A stretch of DNA of 45,803 bases from Leptolyngbyaceae cyanobacterium CSU_1_3. Its GTDB lineage: Bacteria; Cyanobacteriota; Cyanobacteriia; Leptolyngbyales; Leptolyngbyaceae. Shown in pieces: positions 8,707-17,483 of this stretch (its first letter is position 1; each line of letters opens with the position of its first letter). The notes beneath the pieces were generated by a model. The model was not told the DNA's origin. It made no database searches and saw only the letters and a program-made list of their open reading frames with translations. The stretch spans positions 1 through 45,803 of the forward strand of contig JAAUOZ010000016.1 in NCBI GenBank assembly GCA_012034655.1, in the 5' to 3' direction. A program made the position numbers and the translations under genes.

Positions 8707-9683
8707 ATGACCCTCAAAAAACCCATTGCCAGCCTATCGTTAGACCTTGATAATCAATGGTCTTATATGAAAACTCACGGTGACGAAGGCTGGGAAATGT
8801 TTCCCTCTTATCTTGACATTTTGATTCCGAGAGTTCTGAAGTTTTTGGATGAACGGCATCTCAAAATCACCTTTTTTGTGGTCGGTCAAGATGCCGCTCT
8901 AGAAAAAATGCACGATCGCTAAGGTCGATCGCCGCCGCCGGGCACGAAGTGGGCAACCATTCCTTTCGTCACGAACCCTGGCTACACTTGTATAGCGAAG
9001 CAGACATTGAAACTGAACTTGCTGCTGCCGAAAAACATATTGAACAGGCGACAGGATACCATCCGGTTTGCTTTCGGGGCCCTGGTTTCAGCCTGTCTCG
9101 CACCGTCCTCAAGGTGCTAGCAAAACGCGGCTATTTGTGTGATGCGTCTACGTTTCCGACGTTCTTGGGCCCCTTAGCCCGTGCTTACTATTTCATGACT
9201 AGCAAACTGAGTCGAGAAGAACTCGATCAGCGTCAGGAATTGTTTGGAAAAATACAAGATGGGTTTCGCCCCCTCAGACCCTATCGACTGCAACTAGAGA
9301 CAGGCGAACTGGTTGAAATTCCTGTCACTACTATGCCCGTGTTCAAAATTCCGATTCATGCGAGTTATCTCTTATACTTGAGTGTTTTTTCTCCGCTTTT
9401 AGCGATATCATACTTTCGGTTCGCGATCGCACTCTGTCGCCTACTACACGTTCAGCCTTCGATTCTCCTCCACCCGTTGGACTTTCTGGGCTGCAACGAC
9501 CTTCCTGAATTATCGTTTTTCCCAGCCATGAACCTGACCAGTCAGCGTAAATTAGCACTGATGAGTCGGTTTGTGAATATTCTCTCTAGCCAATACACGG
9601 TGCTAACGGTACGCCAACACGCAGAAGCAATTCAACAAGTTGAGAATGTACCCTCTCTGCATCCGGGGGCGATCGCCCTCTAG
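8707..9683 (+). pseudogene. Polysaccharide deacetylase (CE4/NodB-like), one-base frameshift
   Basis: The first 71 codons give IASLSLDLDNQWSY (the metal-binding motif-1 region) and ITFFVVGQDAALEK, then the frame stops at 8922. The remainder continues in another frame: AGHEVGNHSFRHEPW (the H-x3-H metal motif), FRGPGFS (motif 3 arginine) and SILLHPLDFLG near the end. Adding one A to the A6 run at 8903-8908 joins both parts into 325 residues, the normal length for this family. All catalytic motifs are then present. The protein would N- or O-deacetylate a polysaccharide. The break may be a sequencing error or a real mutation. Confidence 0.85.
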
Positions 9684-9710
9684 AAATCTAGAAATGTGCA
9701 AATGGACTGG

Positions 9711-9803
9711 TAGTCTGTCAAGAATGTTTTGAGGGGCTGAAAACCCCTTAGAAATAAGCTCTTTCCTCTTCTCGATCCGTCCATTTTAAAGTCTGACAGA
9801 CTA
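9711..9803 (+). mobile_element. MITE-like repeat family D, intact copy
   Basis: A 93-base element bounded by TAGTCTGTCA at the left and its exact inverse TGACAGACTA at the right. The interior starts AGAATGTTTTGAGGGGCTGA. The same left part recurs at 42792-42824 without the right end. It sits between the deacetylase and the WecG-like gene and codes for nothing. Confidence 0.65.
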
Positions 9804-9873
9804 CTAGATATGATTTGGCTTCATCACGGTTAACTTCTGCTACTCGATGCTCAGTGATTGCGAGGCTATGTCT

Positions 9874-10630
9874 ATGCTCTGTACTTCCCGCAGATTAAAA
9901 ATTTTTAATACTGAAATTGATAATTTTTCGATGTTAGAGTTTTTGCAAGAACTCAAGTTGGTGTGGTCTTCACTCCCAATGTGAATCATATTGTCAGATT
10001 GCAAAAAGACCGCGAATTGCAAGAGGCCTACAACATTGCCGATTATGTAGTGTGCGACAGCACGATCGTCCGCTATGCTGCCTGTTTTTTAGGTAAGCCC
10101 ATTCAAGAAAAAATCTCTGGATCTGATATTCTGCCTGCCTTCTACACCTGCCACCAAAAGAATCCTGATATCAAGATTTTTCTGCTGGGTGCGGCAGAAG
10201 GGGTGGCCATGCGGGCCCAAAATCGCATCAATCAAAAGATTGGTAGAAGAATTGTGATTGGTTCTCATTCTCCATCGTTTGGGTTTGAGAAAAACGAGGC
10301 AGAATGTCTCAAAATTATCGACATGATCGAAAACACGGGGGCAACGGTGCTTGTGGTGGGGTGGGTTGCCCCAAGCAAGAGAAATGGATTTACCAATACA
10401 AAGACAGGCTCACGAGCGTCAAAATTATCATGGCTTTGGGAGCGGCGATCGACTTTGAAGCCGGGCACAAACCCAGAGCACCAAAATGGGTGGGTGATGT
10501 TGGTCTAGAGTGGCTCTATCGCTTGATCTCGGAACCCCGACGGCTTTGGAAAAGATATTTGCTGGATGTAATGCCGTTCTTTTGGTTGGTGATCAAAGAA
10601 AAGTTTTCAGCAAAAACCGTGTTGGATTAG
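9874..10630 (+). pseudogene. WecG/TagA/CpsF-family glycosyltransferase, two one-base frameshifts
   Basis: The gene can be reconstructed from three frames. From ATG 9874 (GAGG nine bases upstream) it reads RLKIFNTEIDNFSMLEF. After adding a G at 9960-9961 it continues VVFTPNVNHIVRLQKD, DYVVCDS and KISGSD, the conserved acceptor/donor loops of GT26. After adding a G in the G4 run at 10358-10361 it finishes GCPKQEKWIYQY and GAAIDFEAGHKPRAP. The repaired product is 252 residues, the usual size. The family transfers a ManNAc-type or related residue to a lipid-linked sugar, so it is probably an early glycan-assembly enzyme. As written it cannot be translated in full. Confidence 0.85.
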
Positions 10631-10655
10631 TGCAATCGCGATCGGCACAATCTAG

Positions 10656-10792
10656 ATTAACTGGGCAACCCAAGAGCCAACCGGAGCACTGAGGCTGGGT
10701 TTCGACTGCGCTCAACTCACGGAGCCGTGGAGGGCTGAGCGCAGTCGAAGCGCGACCTCCAAACTGGCCAGAACAACCATTGTCGGGCTAAT
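10656..10792 (-). mobile_element. MITE-like repeat family A, copy 3 (inverted)
   Basis: 137 bases with ATTAACTGGGCAA at the left and TTGTCGGGCTAAT at the right, matching the family termini. It carries the hairpin core (GCGCTCAACTCAC / GAGGGCTGAGCGCAGTCGAA) in the opposite orientation to the copies at 357, 1879 and 14885. It begins 26 bases after the glycosyltransferase stop and could act as a transcription terminator through its long stem. Confidence 0.7.
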
Positions 10793-10819
10793 AAGTTGCA
10801 TTCCAACAAGATATCAACT

Positions 10820-10905
10820 AGAACTCCTGCACGAATATTCTAGCCTCACCCTAACCTTCTCCCCCGGAGAAGGACCCAGAGAAAACAAGACTGATAGCTC
10901 CCTTC
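10820..10905 (-). repeat. Interspersed repeat E, copy 2 (inverted)
   Basis: This is the reverse-complement counterpart of 225-315, sharing GAAGGGAGC, TCTTGTTT, CCTTCTC, GGGGGAGA and GAGTTCTAG in the same order. With the adjoining family A copy it forms an inverted composite of about 250 bases relative to 225-518. Confidence 0.6.
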
Positions 10906-12114
10906 TCTATTTGATTTAGATAGGCAATGCTATTGAGAGGGCAACGATCGAATACTGCCTGTAATTTCTCAATAAAGATGATCATCATAAGCGATCGTGC
11001 CCCTAGAACAATCAATATAAAACCTGCATGAACTTAGGTCTTTTTAGTTGTGATCTTTTTGGTCATAATCGGATGCTCAAAAATGACAGACTAGCCAAAT
11101 TAGTACGGGTAATTTGAGCTACCAATATCGACCCAAACTTAAGACCAAAAAGCGAACGATCGCATCAGGACAGATTCTCTTCTGGCTAGGTATATCTTGG
11201 AATTTACCCGTGATCTCAGCGTTCCAGAAGTTGTTTTATATGCCAACCCTTATACTGGTCTACTTTCACTCAAGTAGATTTTTGCAGTCCTCTACAATCT
11301 CCAGTCATTTCGTGGTTCTCAAGTGATTTAAGTTGCGGTTCAAATAGCCATCGCATCACTGCGTCGGATCTATACACGTAGCAATTGCAACATCGATTCG
11401 TTGAAAATCAGCTCAAATATTTCCCAGTTGACAGTAAAAAATTTAAATTTAATCGTAAGAATGTTCGTAGAAGTATTGATACAACCTATAGGTTGTGATA
11501 GATATAGTGTGTCAAAAGGTTTCTAGATTGCAACGTTGTGCTTTTTGAAAGCTTCTATCTAAAGCAATCTCTGTCAGTTTTTTCTTTGTTTTTGTTTTCT
11601 GATTCTGCTGCCTCAATCATTCAAACCTGAATGGATGAGCGAGGTTCTTTTTTGAATGGAACAGATTAGGCAAACGTAAAGAAGGTTAGAAGCTAAAAAC
11701 TAGAATTCTCATGCGATCGCGACTCAATTGAGAATTCCCAAAGCCTCTCTGTATCAGAGGTGCAGTTCTAAAAGCTCCGGCACTCAGACAGAGGTAGAGC
11801 TTAGGAATTACGCAATTCTCTTGAATGAACTACTTATGCAACTGCAAATTGACCATTTCTATATGCTGACACAACACGCCTCTGCGATCTGTTGCCAGCA
11901 GTTTCATCCCAAACCTGCGCGGGTGAGCGCCTGCGGCAATATCTGTAGCAACAATGGAGAAGCATATGGCGACATTTGGGTGGGTATGTATTTCTCAGAG
12001 TTCAAGCTTCGTGCGAGCCAGCTTGCCAGAACCTCTGCGAGATCACAATGCTCATACCCACTGTTCAGCAGTTATCAAAAATTAGCTGTGTGAAGTGCTG
12101 TGGAAAACCTTGAC
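10906..12114 (+). other. Gene-poor 1.2 kb leader region
   Basis: No convincing gene is visible. Open frames at 11114-11326 and 11728-12093 lack ribosome-binding sites, recognisable motifs and the codon texture of neighbours. The stretch is AT-rich around 11400-11700, has a perfect 16-base palindrome at 11481-11496, and leads into the sugar-phosphate transferase gene. It probably holds the promoter and a long leader for the second half of the polysaccharide locus. Confidence 0.5.
11481..11496. promoter_or_regulatory. Perfect 16-base palindrome, candidate operator
   Basis: ACAACCTATAGGTTGT is perfectly self-complementary and lies in an AT-rich gene-free stretch about 620 bases before the sugar transferase start. 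Its length and symmetry fit a dimeric regulator site. The regulator is unknown and no second copy was noticed. Confidence 0.4.
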
Positions 12115-12852
12115 ATGAAAGAAATGAATACGATTGCCCAAAGTTCTCCTCGATCGATGGATGTTTTGGGAGCCAGAACCGTACCCAAAAGTTCTGGAAC
12201 CTCCGAATCATCAAAATTGACCTCAGCATTCATCCTAGGAAGTCCTCACCCATCTACTACTTCAGTTCTCAAGCGTTGTGTTGATGTGGTCGGTAGCTTG
12301 ATCGGCTTGTGGTTTCTAGCAATCATTTATTTGCCGATCGTTGTTGCCATCAAGCTCAACAGCCCTGGGCCAGTTTTCTACAGCCAAATCCGCTGTGGCT
12401 TGCAGGGCAAGACTTTTCGGCTGCGAAAGTTTCGCTCAATGGTCAGCAATGCCGAAGACTTGCGAAAGTATGTCAAGAACGAAGGCAGCAATCTTTTCTT
12501 CAAAAACAACGCCGATCCACGGGTGACAAAAGTAGGTCAATTTCTGAGAAAAACCAGTTTGGATGAATTCCCCCAATTTTGGAATGTCCTGATAGGTGAC
12601 ATGAGCTTGGTCGGCACGCGCCCCCCCTTGCCCGACGAAACGGCTCACTATAGCCCTCGTCATTGGCAGCGGTTGCATGTCAAACCTGGCATCACAGGCG
12701 AATGGCAGGTGAGCGGTCGCTCTGATGTCAAAGACTTTGAGCAGGTACTCGACCTGGATCTGAAGTATCAAGACTGCTGGAGCGTTCTGTACGACCTAAA
12801 AATTATTCTCAAAACCCTTCAGGTTGTGTTTGTTCGCAAAGGCGCATACTGA
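12115..12852 (+). CDS. Undecaprenyl-phosphate sugar phosphotransferase (initiating transferase)
   Basis: Bacterial sugar transferase family (WcaJ/RfbP C-terminal type). After a poorly conserved tail of about 45 residues comes LKRCVDVVGSLIGLW with one hydrophobic re-entrant helix, then NSPGPVFYSQIRCGLQGK, LRKFRSM and SLDEFPQFWNVLIGDMSL, then VGTRPP and KPGITGEWQVSGRSD. These are the full set of catalytic motifs. It moves a hexose-1-phosphate from UDP-sugar to the lipid carrier and starts each repeat unit at the inner membrane. The small, single-domain form lacks the extra N-terminal transmembrane domain. ATG 12115 is chosen over GTG 12100 because GGAAA precedes it suitably. Confidence 0.92.
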   Translation: MKEMNTIAQSSPRSMDVLGARTVPKSSGTSESSKLTSAFILGSPHPSTTSVLKRCVDVVGSLIGLWFLAIIYLPIVVAIKLNSPGPVFYSQIRCGLQGKTFRLRKFRSMVSNAEDLRKYVKNEGSNLFFKNNADPRVTKVGQFLRKTSLDEFPQFWNVLIGDMSLVGTRPPLPDETAHYSPRHWQRLHVKPGITGEWQVSGRSDVKDFEQVLDLDLKYQDCWSVLYDLKIILKTLQVVFVRKGAY

Positions 12853-13117
12853 TCGGTTTGCTGTCCGACGATCGATCAAGCTGATGAATGGGTTGTCCTA
12901 CAAGCCCCATCCGCTCCTCAGCAGAACAGCCTTACTTCATTCCGTCACCACAGCGAACCAACAGCTTTCTTGGCGCTGCTTAAGGAAAGGATGAATTGCT
13001 CTCCTCACCAAGTGGGGCAACAGCTTTGCCAGCCTTTCTCTCCAGGATGAGGGAGATTTGACGGTTCATCCCTAGAGTTTGCAATGCCGCTTTCTTCTGA
13101 TCTCATAACCCGATGTC

Positions 13118-14350
13118 ATGCGTAAACCTATTCTGACGATTTTCTTTCAATTTAATCCCTGGCGCAGCAGTATTGGTGGCATTCAAACAATCATTCGATC
13201 GTTCATCAAATATGCCCCCGACGAGTTTGACGTGCGCGTCGTTGGCACAGGAGACGAATTGAGCCAATCGCTACACACCTGGCAAGAAGCTGAATTTGCA
13301 GGTAGAGCGATTCAATTTATGCCATTGTTCAAATTGCAGAATGACAACCACCGCAAGCTGATCCCGACGACCACACTCCGCTATGCTGCCGCTTTACTAG
13401 GGCGAGATTTGGCATCAGATTTCATGCACTTTCACCGCCTAGAGCCAACCCTGGCAACCCGCCGCTGGCGCGGAGAAAAGACCCTATTTTTGCACAACGA
13501 CATCCAGCAATATATGGCGGCCAGCGATGGCAAAAAAGTGATTCCGTGGCGACATTTTCCGGCGGCGTATTTTGCCCTAGAAAAGTCCCTGGTGCGCCAG
13601 TTTGATCAGATTCTCTCCTGTCATACCGGATCGCTAGAACTCTATCGCCAGCGCTATCCCGACATTGCCGATCGCGTCGCTTACATTCAGAATTCCTTTG
13701 ATGATGAGATTTTTTATCCCCTACCCAAATCCGCAGGAGAGGCAGCCCGCCGCGACCTCGCCCAACAGCTAAACCTCCCCGAAACCACCCGATTTATTTT
13801 GTTTGCAGGTCGGCTACATCCCCAAAAAGATCCGATTTTATTGCTGCGATCGATCGCGGCCCTGCAAGAAGCCAACGTTCACCTATTGGTAGCCGGAGAC
13901 GGCGAAATGGCGGCAGACATGCAGGCAGAGGTGATTCGTCTCAACCTGAGCGATCGCGTCACTCTGTTAGGCGCATTAGAACAACCCCAGGTGGCAAAAT
14001 TACACCAAATTAGCAGTGTCTTCGTCCTCACTAGCAGCTTTGAAGGATTGCCTTTGGTTGCCCTAGAAACCCTAGCCTGCGGAACGCCGATCGTCACCAC
14101 TGACTGCGGCGACACACCGAGACTGCTCACGGCTAACAGTGGCATCGTCTGCAAAGAACGCACCCCCTCCACGATCGCCGCTGCCCTGCGCCAAGTGTTG
14201 CAGCATCCCGAAGACTACCCGGTGGAGTCCTGTGCCCTAGTCGCTCAACCCCATACGGCACGAGCGATCGTCAACCGCGTCTATGCAGACATGCTGACTC
14301 GCTGGGAACAAAGAGGAGTGAGCGATCGTGTTCCTGATTATGTCCGCTAA
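13118..14350 (+). CDS. Glycosyltransferase family 4 protein
   Basis: A GT-B enzyme of 410 residues. The N-terminal acceptor domain opens ILTIFFQFNPWRSSIGGIQT with the glycine loop. The C-terminal donor domain holds ILFAGRLHPQKDP and the E-x7-E motif SSFEGLPLVALETLACGTPI, which binds the nucleotide and retains the anomeric configuration. It lies 265 bases after the initiating transferase and likely adds a sugar to the repeat unit on the cytoplasmic face. Donor and linkage are not predictable. Confidence 0.9.
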   Translation: MRKPILTIFFQFNPWRSSIGGIQTIIRSFIKYAPDEFDVRVVGTGDELSQSLHTWQEAEFAGRAIQFMPLFKLQNDNHRKLIPTTTLRYAAALLGRDLASDFMHFHRLEPTLATRRWRGEKTLFLHNDIQQYMAASDGKKVIPWRHFPAAYFALEKSLVRQFDQILSCHTGSLELYRQRYPDIADRVAYIQNSFDDEIFYPLPKSAGEAARRDLAQQLNLPETTRFILFAGRLHPQKDPILLLRSIAALQEANVHLLVAGDGEMAADMQAEVIRLNLSDRVTLLGALEQPQVAKLHQISSVFVLTSSFEGLPLVALETLACGTPIVTTDCGDTPRLLTANSGIVCKERTPSTIAAALRQVLQHPEDYPVESCALVAQPHTARAIVNRVYADMLTRWEQRGVSDRVPDYVR

Positions 14351-14705
14351 CATTGCTGAATCTCCGGCGATCGTGGAGGGTCAAAATTACATTCCGCCCC
14401 TCTTCGGCACACAAAACTTCAAGAATTGCTGTCAAAACAACCTTAGACAAGATTATGAGCGCAAAGAATAACTGGGCAAGGGGGGCAAAAAGTAATGCTG
14501 GTGAGAACGGTAATGCGATCCTCAAAAACAGCAAAAACAGATCAATATTTATTACTGACGTTGTTTGATATCAGCAAAGAAAACTGTCTCCCCATCAGAT
14601 CATTAAATCGTTTGACGACCCCTTAAAAAGGGTAGTAAGGTTAAGAGCGAAATCAAAGCGGGTAATAGGTTGGTAACTACCTCTGAGTAAAGGCTTAACC
14701 CATTG
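14351..14705 (+). other. Gene-free stretch before two MITE-like elements
   Basis: About 355 bases with only short spurious frames. A small inverted pair (GGTTGGTAACTACC) lies near 14670. No gene, RNA or clear promoter is recognised. It runs directly into the repeats at 14706 and 14885. Confidence 0.5.
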
Positions 14706-14876
14706 CTTAGGAATGTGGATTGATGAATGCCGAGATTTTTGCCCTCATCCCCTAACCCTGATTCCAATCTGGGATCAGGGGAACCGGACGCTTGCTCTCT
14801 CCCAACCTGGGAGAGGGCTGGGGTGAGGGCGAGACAACCTTGCAGTTGACGGAATGATTGAATCCACGTTCCTTAG
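14706..14876 (+). mobile_element. MITE-like repeat family C, copy 1
   Basis: A 171-base element with long imperfect terminal inverted repeats. The left end reads TTAGGAATGTGGATTGAT; the right end, on the other strand, reads TAAGGAACGTGGATTCAAT. Both start at a TA/TTA, the target typical of IS630/Tc1-mariner-type MITEs. The centre is a GC-rich hairpin (CTCTCCCAACCTGGGAGAG). Another copy is at 22268 and a partial one near 41455. No protein is encoded. Confidence 0.75.
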
Positions 14877-14884
14877 ACAGATTT

Positions 14885-15021
14885 ATTAACCTGGCAATGT
14901 TTGATCTTGCAGGTTTGGAGGTCGCGCTTCGGTTTCGCTCAGCCCTCCACGGCTCCGTAAGTTGAGCAGAGCCGAAACCCAGTCCCATTGCTCCGGTTGG
15001 ATCTTGGGTTGCCAAGTTAAT
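14885..15021 (+). mobile_element. MITE-like repeat family A, copy 4
   Basis: 137 bases from ATTAACCTGGCAA to TTGCCAAGTTAAT, the best-matched terminal pair of the family and the same length as the copy at 10656. It starts eight bases after a family C element and ends 28 bases before the copolymerase start codon, so it must lie within that gene's leader or promoter. Confidence 0.75.
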
Positions 15022-15049
15022 AGAAGTTGTTCATGGATCAGATCTAGTC

Positions 15050-17251
15050 ATGCGATCAAAGAACAATCATCTCTCCGATACAGTGTCTCTAGATGCCCTA
15101 GAACAGGTCGATTTTCAACAATACTGGCTGATTGCAAAGCGACGGTGGCAGCCCACCGTAGTCGTTTTTGCCGCGATCATGGTGTTGACGAGTTTTGGAG
15201 CCTCGCTGCAAAAGCCGAGCTACACTGCAAGCGGTAAGCTACTCGTGAGAGCCAATCGCCTGCCCACCCTCACGGGCTTGGGTAGCGAATCGGCCGGTAG
15301 AATCTCGAACCTGACAATGCAGAGCAACCCCCTGCGAACCGAAGCAGAAACCATTCTTTCTCACCCAATTCTAGAACGAACGATCGCCGCCCTCAAACTC
15401 ACCGACAGCCAGGGTAAACCGATCGCCCCAGATGCCCTAGGTAAACAAATCAAAGTTAAGGATGTTTCGGGGGCAGACGTACTGCGGATCACCTACGAAA
15501 ATCGGAATGCAGAACACGCCGCCGAATTGATCAACCAACTCATGGGTGAATATCTTCAGAGCAACATTCTAGAGAATCGCTCAGAAGCCGCCGCCGCTCG
15601 CGAATTTATTGTTCAACAATTGCCCAAAACCGAGGTCACAGTGCGACAGGCAGAGGTCGCTCTGCGCCAGTTTAAAGAGCGCAGTGGCATTGCCGATCTA
15701 GAGCGCGAAGAAGAACTGCTGACCGACACCCTGGGCAAGATTGAGAGTCAAATGACCGACGCTCGCACCGATTTGTCGGCTTTGAATACCCGCTTTGAAA
15801 CCCTGCAAAGCAAACTGCAAATGGATGCCCAGCAGGCCCTCGACACCAGCACCCTGAGCCAGTCACCGGGGGTTCAGCAAGTTCTGTCCCAACTGCAACA
15901 GATCCAGGTGCAGCTAGAAATTGAACGGACGCGCTATCAAGAGGTTCACCCTGAGATTGTCAGTCTGCTGAGTAAAGAGTCTGCTTTGAAGGATCTGTTG
16001 CAGCAGCGAATGAGTGACACGATCGGGGCGCAAATCGTCACCCAGCAAAACCTCACGCCCGGAGAAATCAAACAGGGGTTGATCAAAGACTTCGTGAATG
16101 CCGAGGTAGAGCGGCTGAGCCTCGCTAGCCGATTGGATGCTCTCGGTGTGGCCAGAGATGCCTATCGGCAACGAGTCGGCGCTGTGCCACGACTAGAGCA
16201 AGAACAACGAGAACTGCAACGCACTTTGGGAGCCGCTCAATCTACCTATGAATCGCTCCTCAAACGGCTCCAAGAAGTTCAACTCACAGAGCGGCAAACG
16301 GTTGGAACCGCCCGAATTATCGAATCTGCAACGATTCCTACGCAGCCGTCGGGTTCTAAAAAGAACATTATTTTTATGTTAGGAACCGTCCTCGCGACCC
16401 TGCTTGCCCTGGGAACGGTGACATTTTTAGAACTGCGCGATCGCTCCATTAAGAGTACCAAAGAAGCCCGTGAATTTTTTGGCTACACCTGGCTAGGGAC
16501 GATTCCCTTTTTTGGCAAATTGACCCACGCTCGATCGCGACGACAGGAATGGACGATCCCAGATTTGCCCGTGCGGGATGCTCCTCGCTCAATGGTTAGC
16601 GCTTCCTACCGAATGCTGCAAGCCAACCTCAAGTTTCTCAGCTTAGACGATCGCCTCAAAAGCATTGTCATCACAAGTTCTGTTCCTAAAGAAGGGAAAT
16701 CCACGATCGCGGCTAACCTGTCTGCAACCCTGGCCCAACTGGGTCGGCGTACCCTGCTCATAGATGCCGATATGCATCATTCTTCTCAGCATCATATTTG
16801 GAATTTGACCAATGCTCAAGGATTGAGTGACGTGATCGTAGGACAGGCCTCTGTAGACGGTGCGGTCATCTCAGTGTCAGAAAATCTGGACGTTTTGACC
16901 TGTGGTGTGATTCCGCCCAACCCTTTAGCACTATTAGATTCTAAGCGAATGCTATCGCTGATCGAATCGTTTGAAAGAAGTTACGATTTTGTGATTGTGG
17001 ATGCCCCCCCACTGGTGGTTGAAGCAGAAGCATTAACCCTAGGAAAAATAACAGATGGTATTTTGTTAGTGGTTCGCCCTGGTGTGGTTGATTTTGCTAG
17101 TGCGACGGTTGCTAAGGAGTTGTTGCAGCAATCTTCTCAAAATGTTTTAGGAATGGTGATCAACAGCGCAATTTTAGAAACAGAAATGCGTCGATCGGGC
17201 GACTACGATCGTGATTATCAGAGCCAGGAAACTGCTATCAGAGCAACTTGA
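15050..17251 (+). CDS. Polysaccharide copolymerase / BY-type tyrosine autokinase (Wzz-Wzc fusion)
   Basis: One 733-residue chain combining both parts. There is a transmembrane helix at about residues 35-55 (VVVFAAIMVLTSFG), a long periplasmic region rich in coiled coil (about 180-430), and a second helix at about 440-462 (IIFMLGTVLATLLALGTV). The cytoplasmic kinase has Walker A SSVPKEGKST, Walker A' LLIDADMHHS and Walker B FVIVDAPP. The tail has only a couple of tyrosines (GDYDRDYQSQ), fewer than in Wzc. It controls chain length and export of Wzy-made polymer, usually by cyclic autophosphorylation. The leader is occupied by two adjacent MITE-like elements. Confidence 0.92.
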   Translation: MRSKNNHLSDTVSLDALEQVDFQQYWLIAKRRWQPTVVVFAAIMVLTSFGASLQKPSYTASGKLLVRANRLPTLTGLGSESAGRISNLTMQSNPLRTEAETILSHPILERTIAALKLTDSQGKPIAPDALGKQIKVKDVSGADVLRITYENRNAEHAAELINQLMGEYLQSNILENRSEAAAAREFIVQQLPKTEVTVRQAEVALRQFKERSGIADLEREEELLTDTLGKIESQMTDARTDLSALNTRFETLQSKLQMDAQQALDTSTLSQSPGVQQVLSQLQQIQVQLEIERTRYQEVHPEIVSLLSKESALKDLLQQRMSDTIGAQIVTQQNLTPGEIKQGLIKDFVNAEVERLSLASRLDALGVARDAYRQRVGAVPRLEQEQRELQRTLGAAQSTYESLLKRLQEVQLTERQTVGTARIIESATIPTQPSGSKKNIIFMLGTVLATLLALGTVTFLELRDRSIKSTKEAREFFGYTWLGTIPFFGKLTHARSRRQEWTIPDLPVRDAPRSMVSASYRMLQANLKFLSLDDRLKSIVITSSVPKEGKSTIAANLSATLAQLGRRTLLIDADMHHSSQHHIWNLTNAQGLSDVIVGQASVDGAVISVSENLDVLTCGVIPPNPLALLDSKRMLSLIESFERSYDFVIVDAPPLVVEAEALTLGKITDGILLVVRPGVVDFASATVAKELLQQSSQNVLGMVINSAILETEMRRSGDYDRDYQSQETAIRAT

Positions 17252-17483
17252 TTCTAGTTTTTAGATCTAACTCACCGCGTGGGTATTTCTAGTCAGTCAA
17301 AATTCTTCAGATCAAATGACAGCCTAAACGTTTGACATGATTTACTCATTAGCATCCAGCTTCACATCCCATGTTCACTTTTGTTTAGAGAGCGGTCTCT
17401 AAGCTGAGAGATCGGTTCGAGTGTTGTAAGTGAATCAGCGCGACTACCCTATTCCACGCCGAGAAAACTATGGTGAGAAAACC

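Noticed and set aside
8890..8925. Programmed -1 frameshifting in the deacetylase
   Set aside because: The A6 run is followed by ATG, which re-pairs poorly, and no stimulatory stem is obvious. Similar breaks in many unrelated genes make sequence error simpler.
11114..11326. Open frame of 70 codons in the long leader
   Set aside because: No motif, no convincing start, AT-rich intergenic texture.
11728..12093. Open frame of 121 codons before the sugar transferase
   Set aside because: It starts with TTG without a ribosome-binding site, shows no family motif, and has scattered Cys/Ser-rich composition unlike its neighbours.
14353..14568. Small frame after the GT4 gene
   Set aside because: Low-complexity Lys/Asn composition, no ribosome-binding site and no similarity recognised.
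17395..17460. Another tRNA-like T-loop (GGTTCGAGT)
   Set aside because: No cloverleaf could be folded around it.
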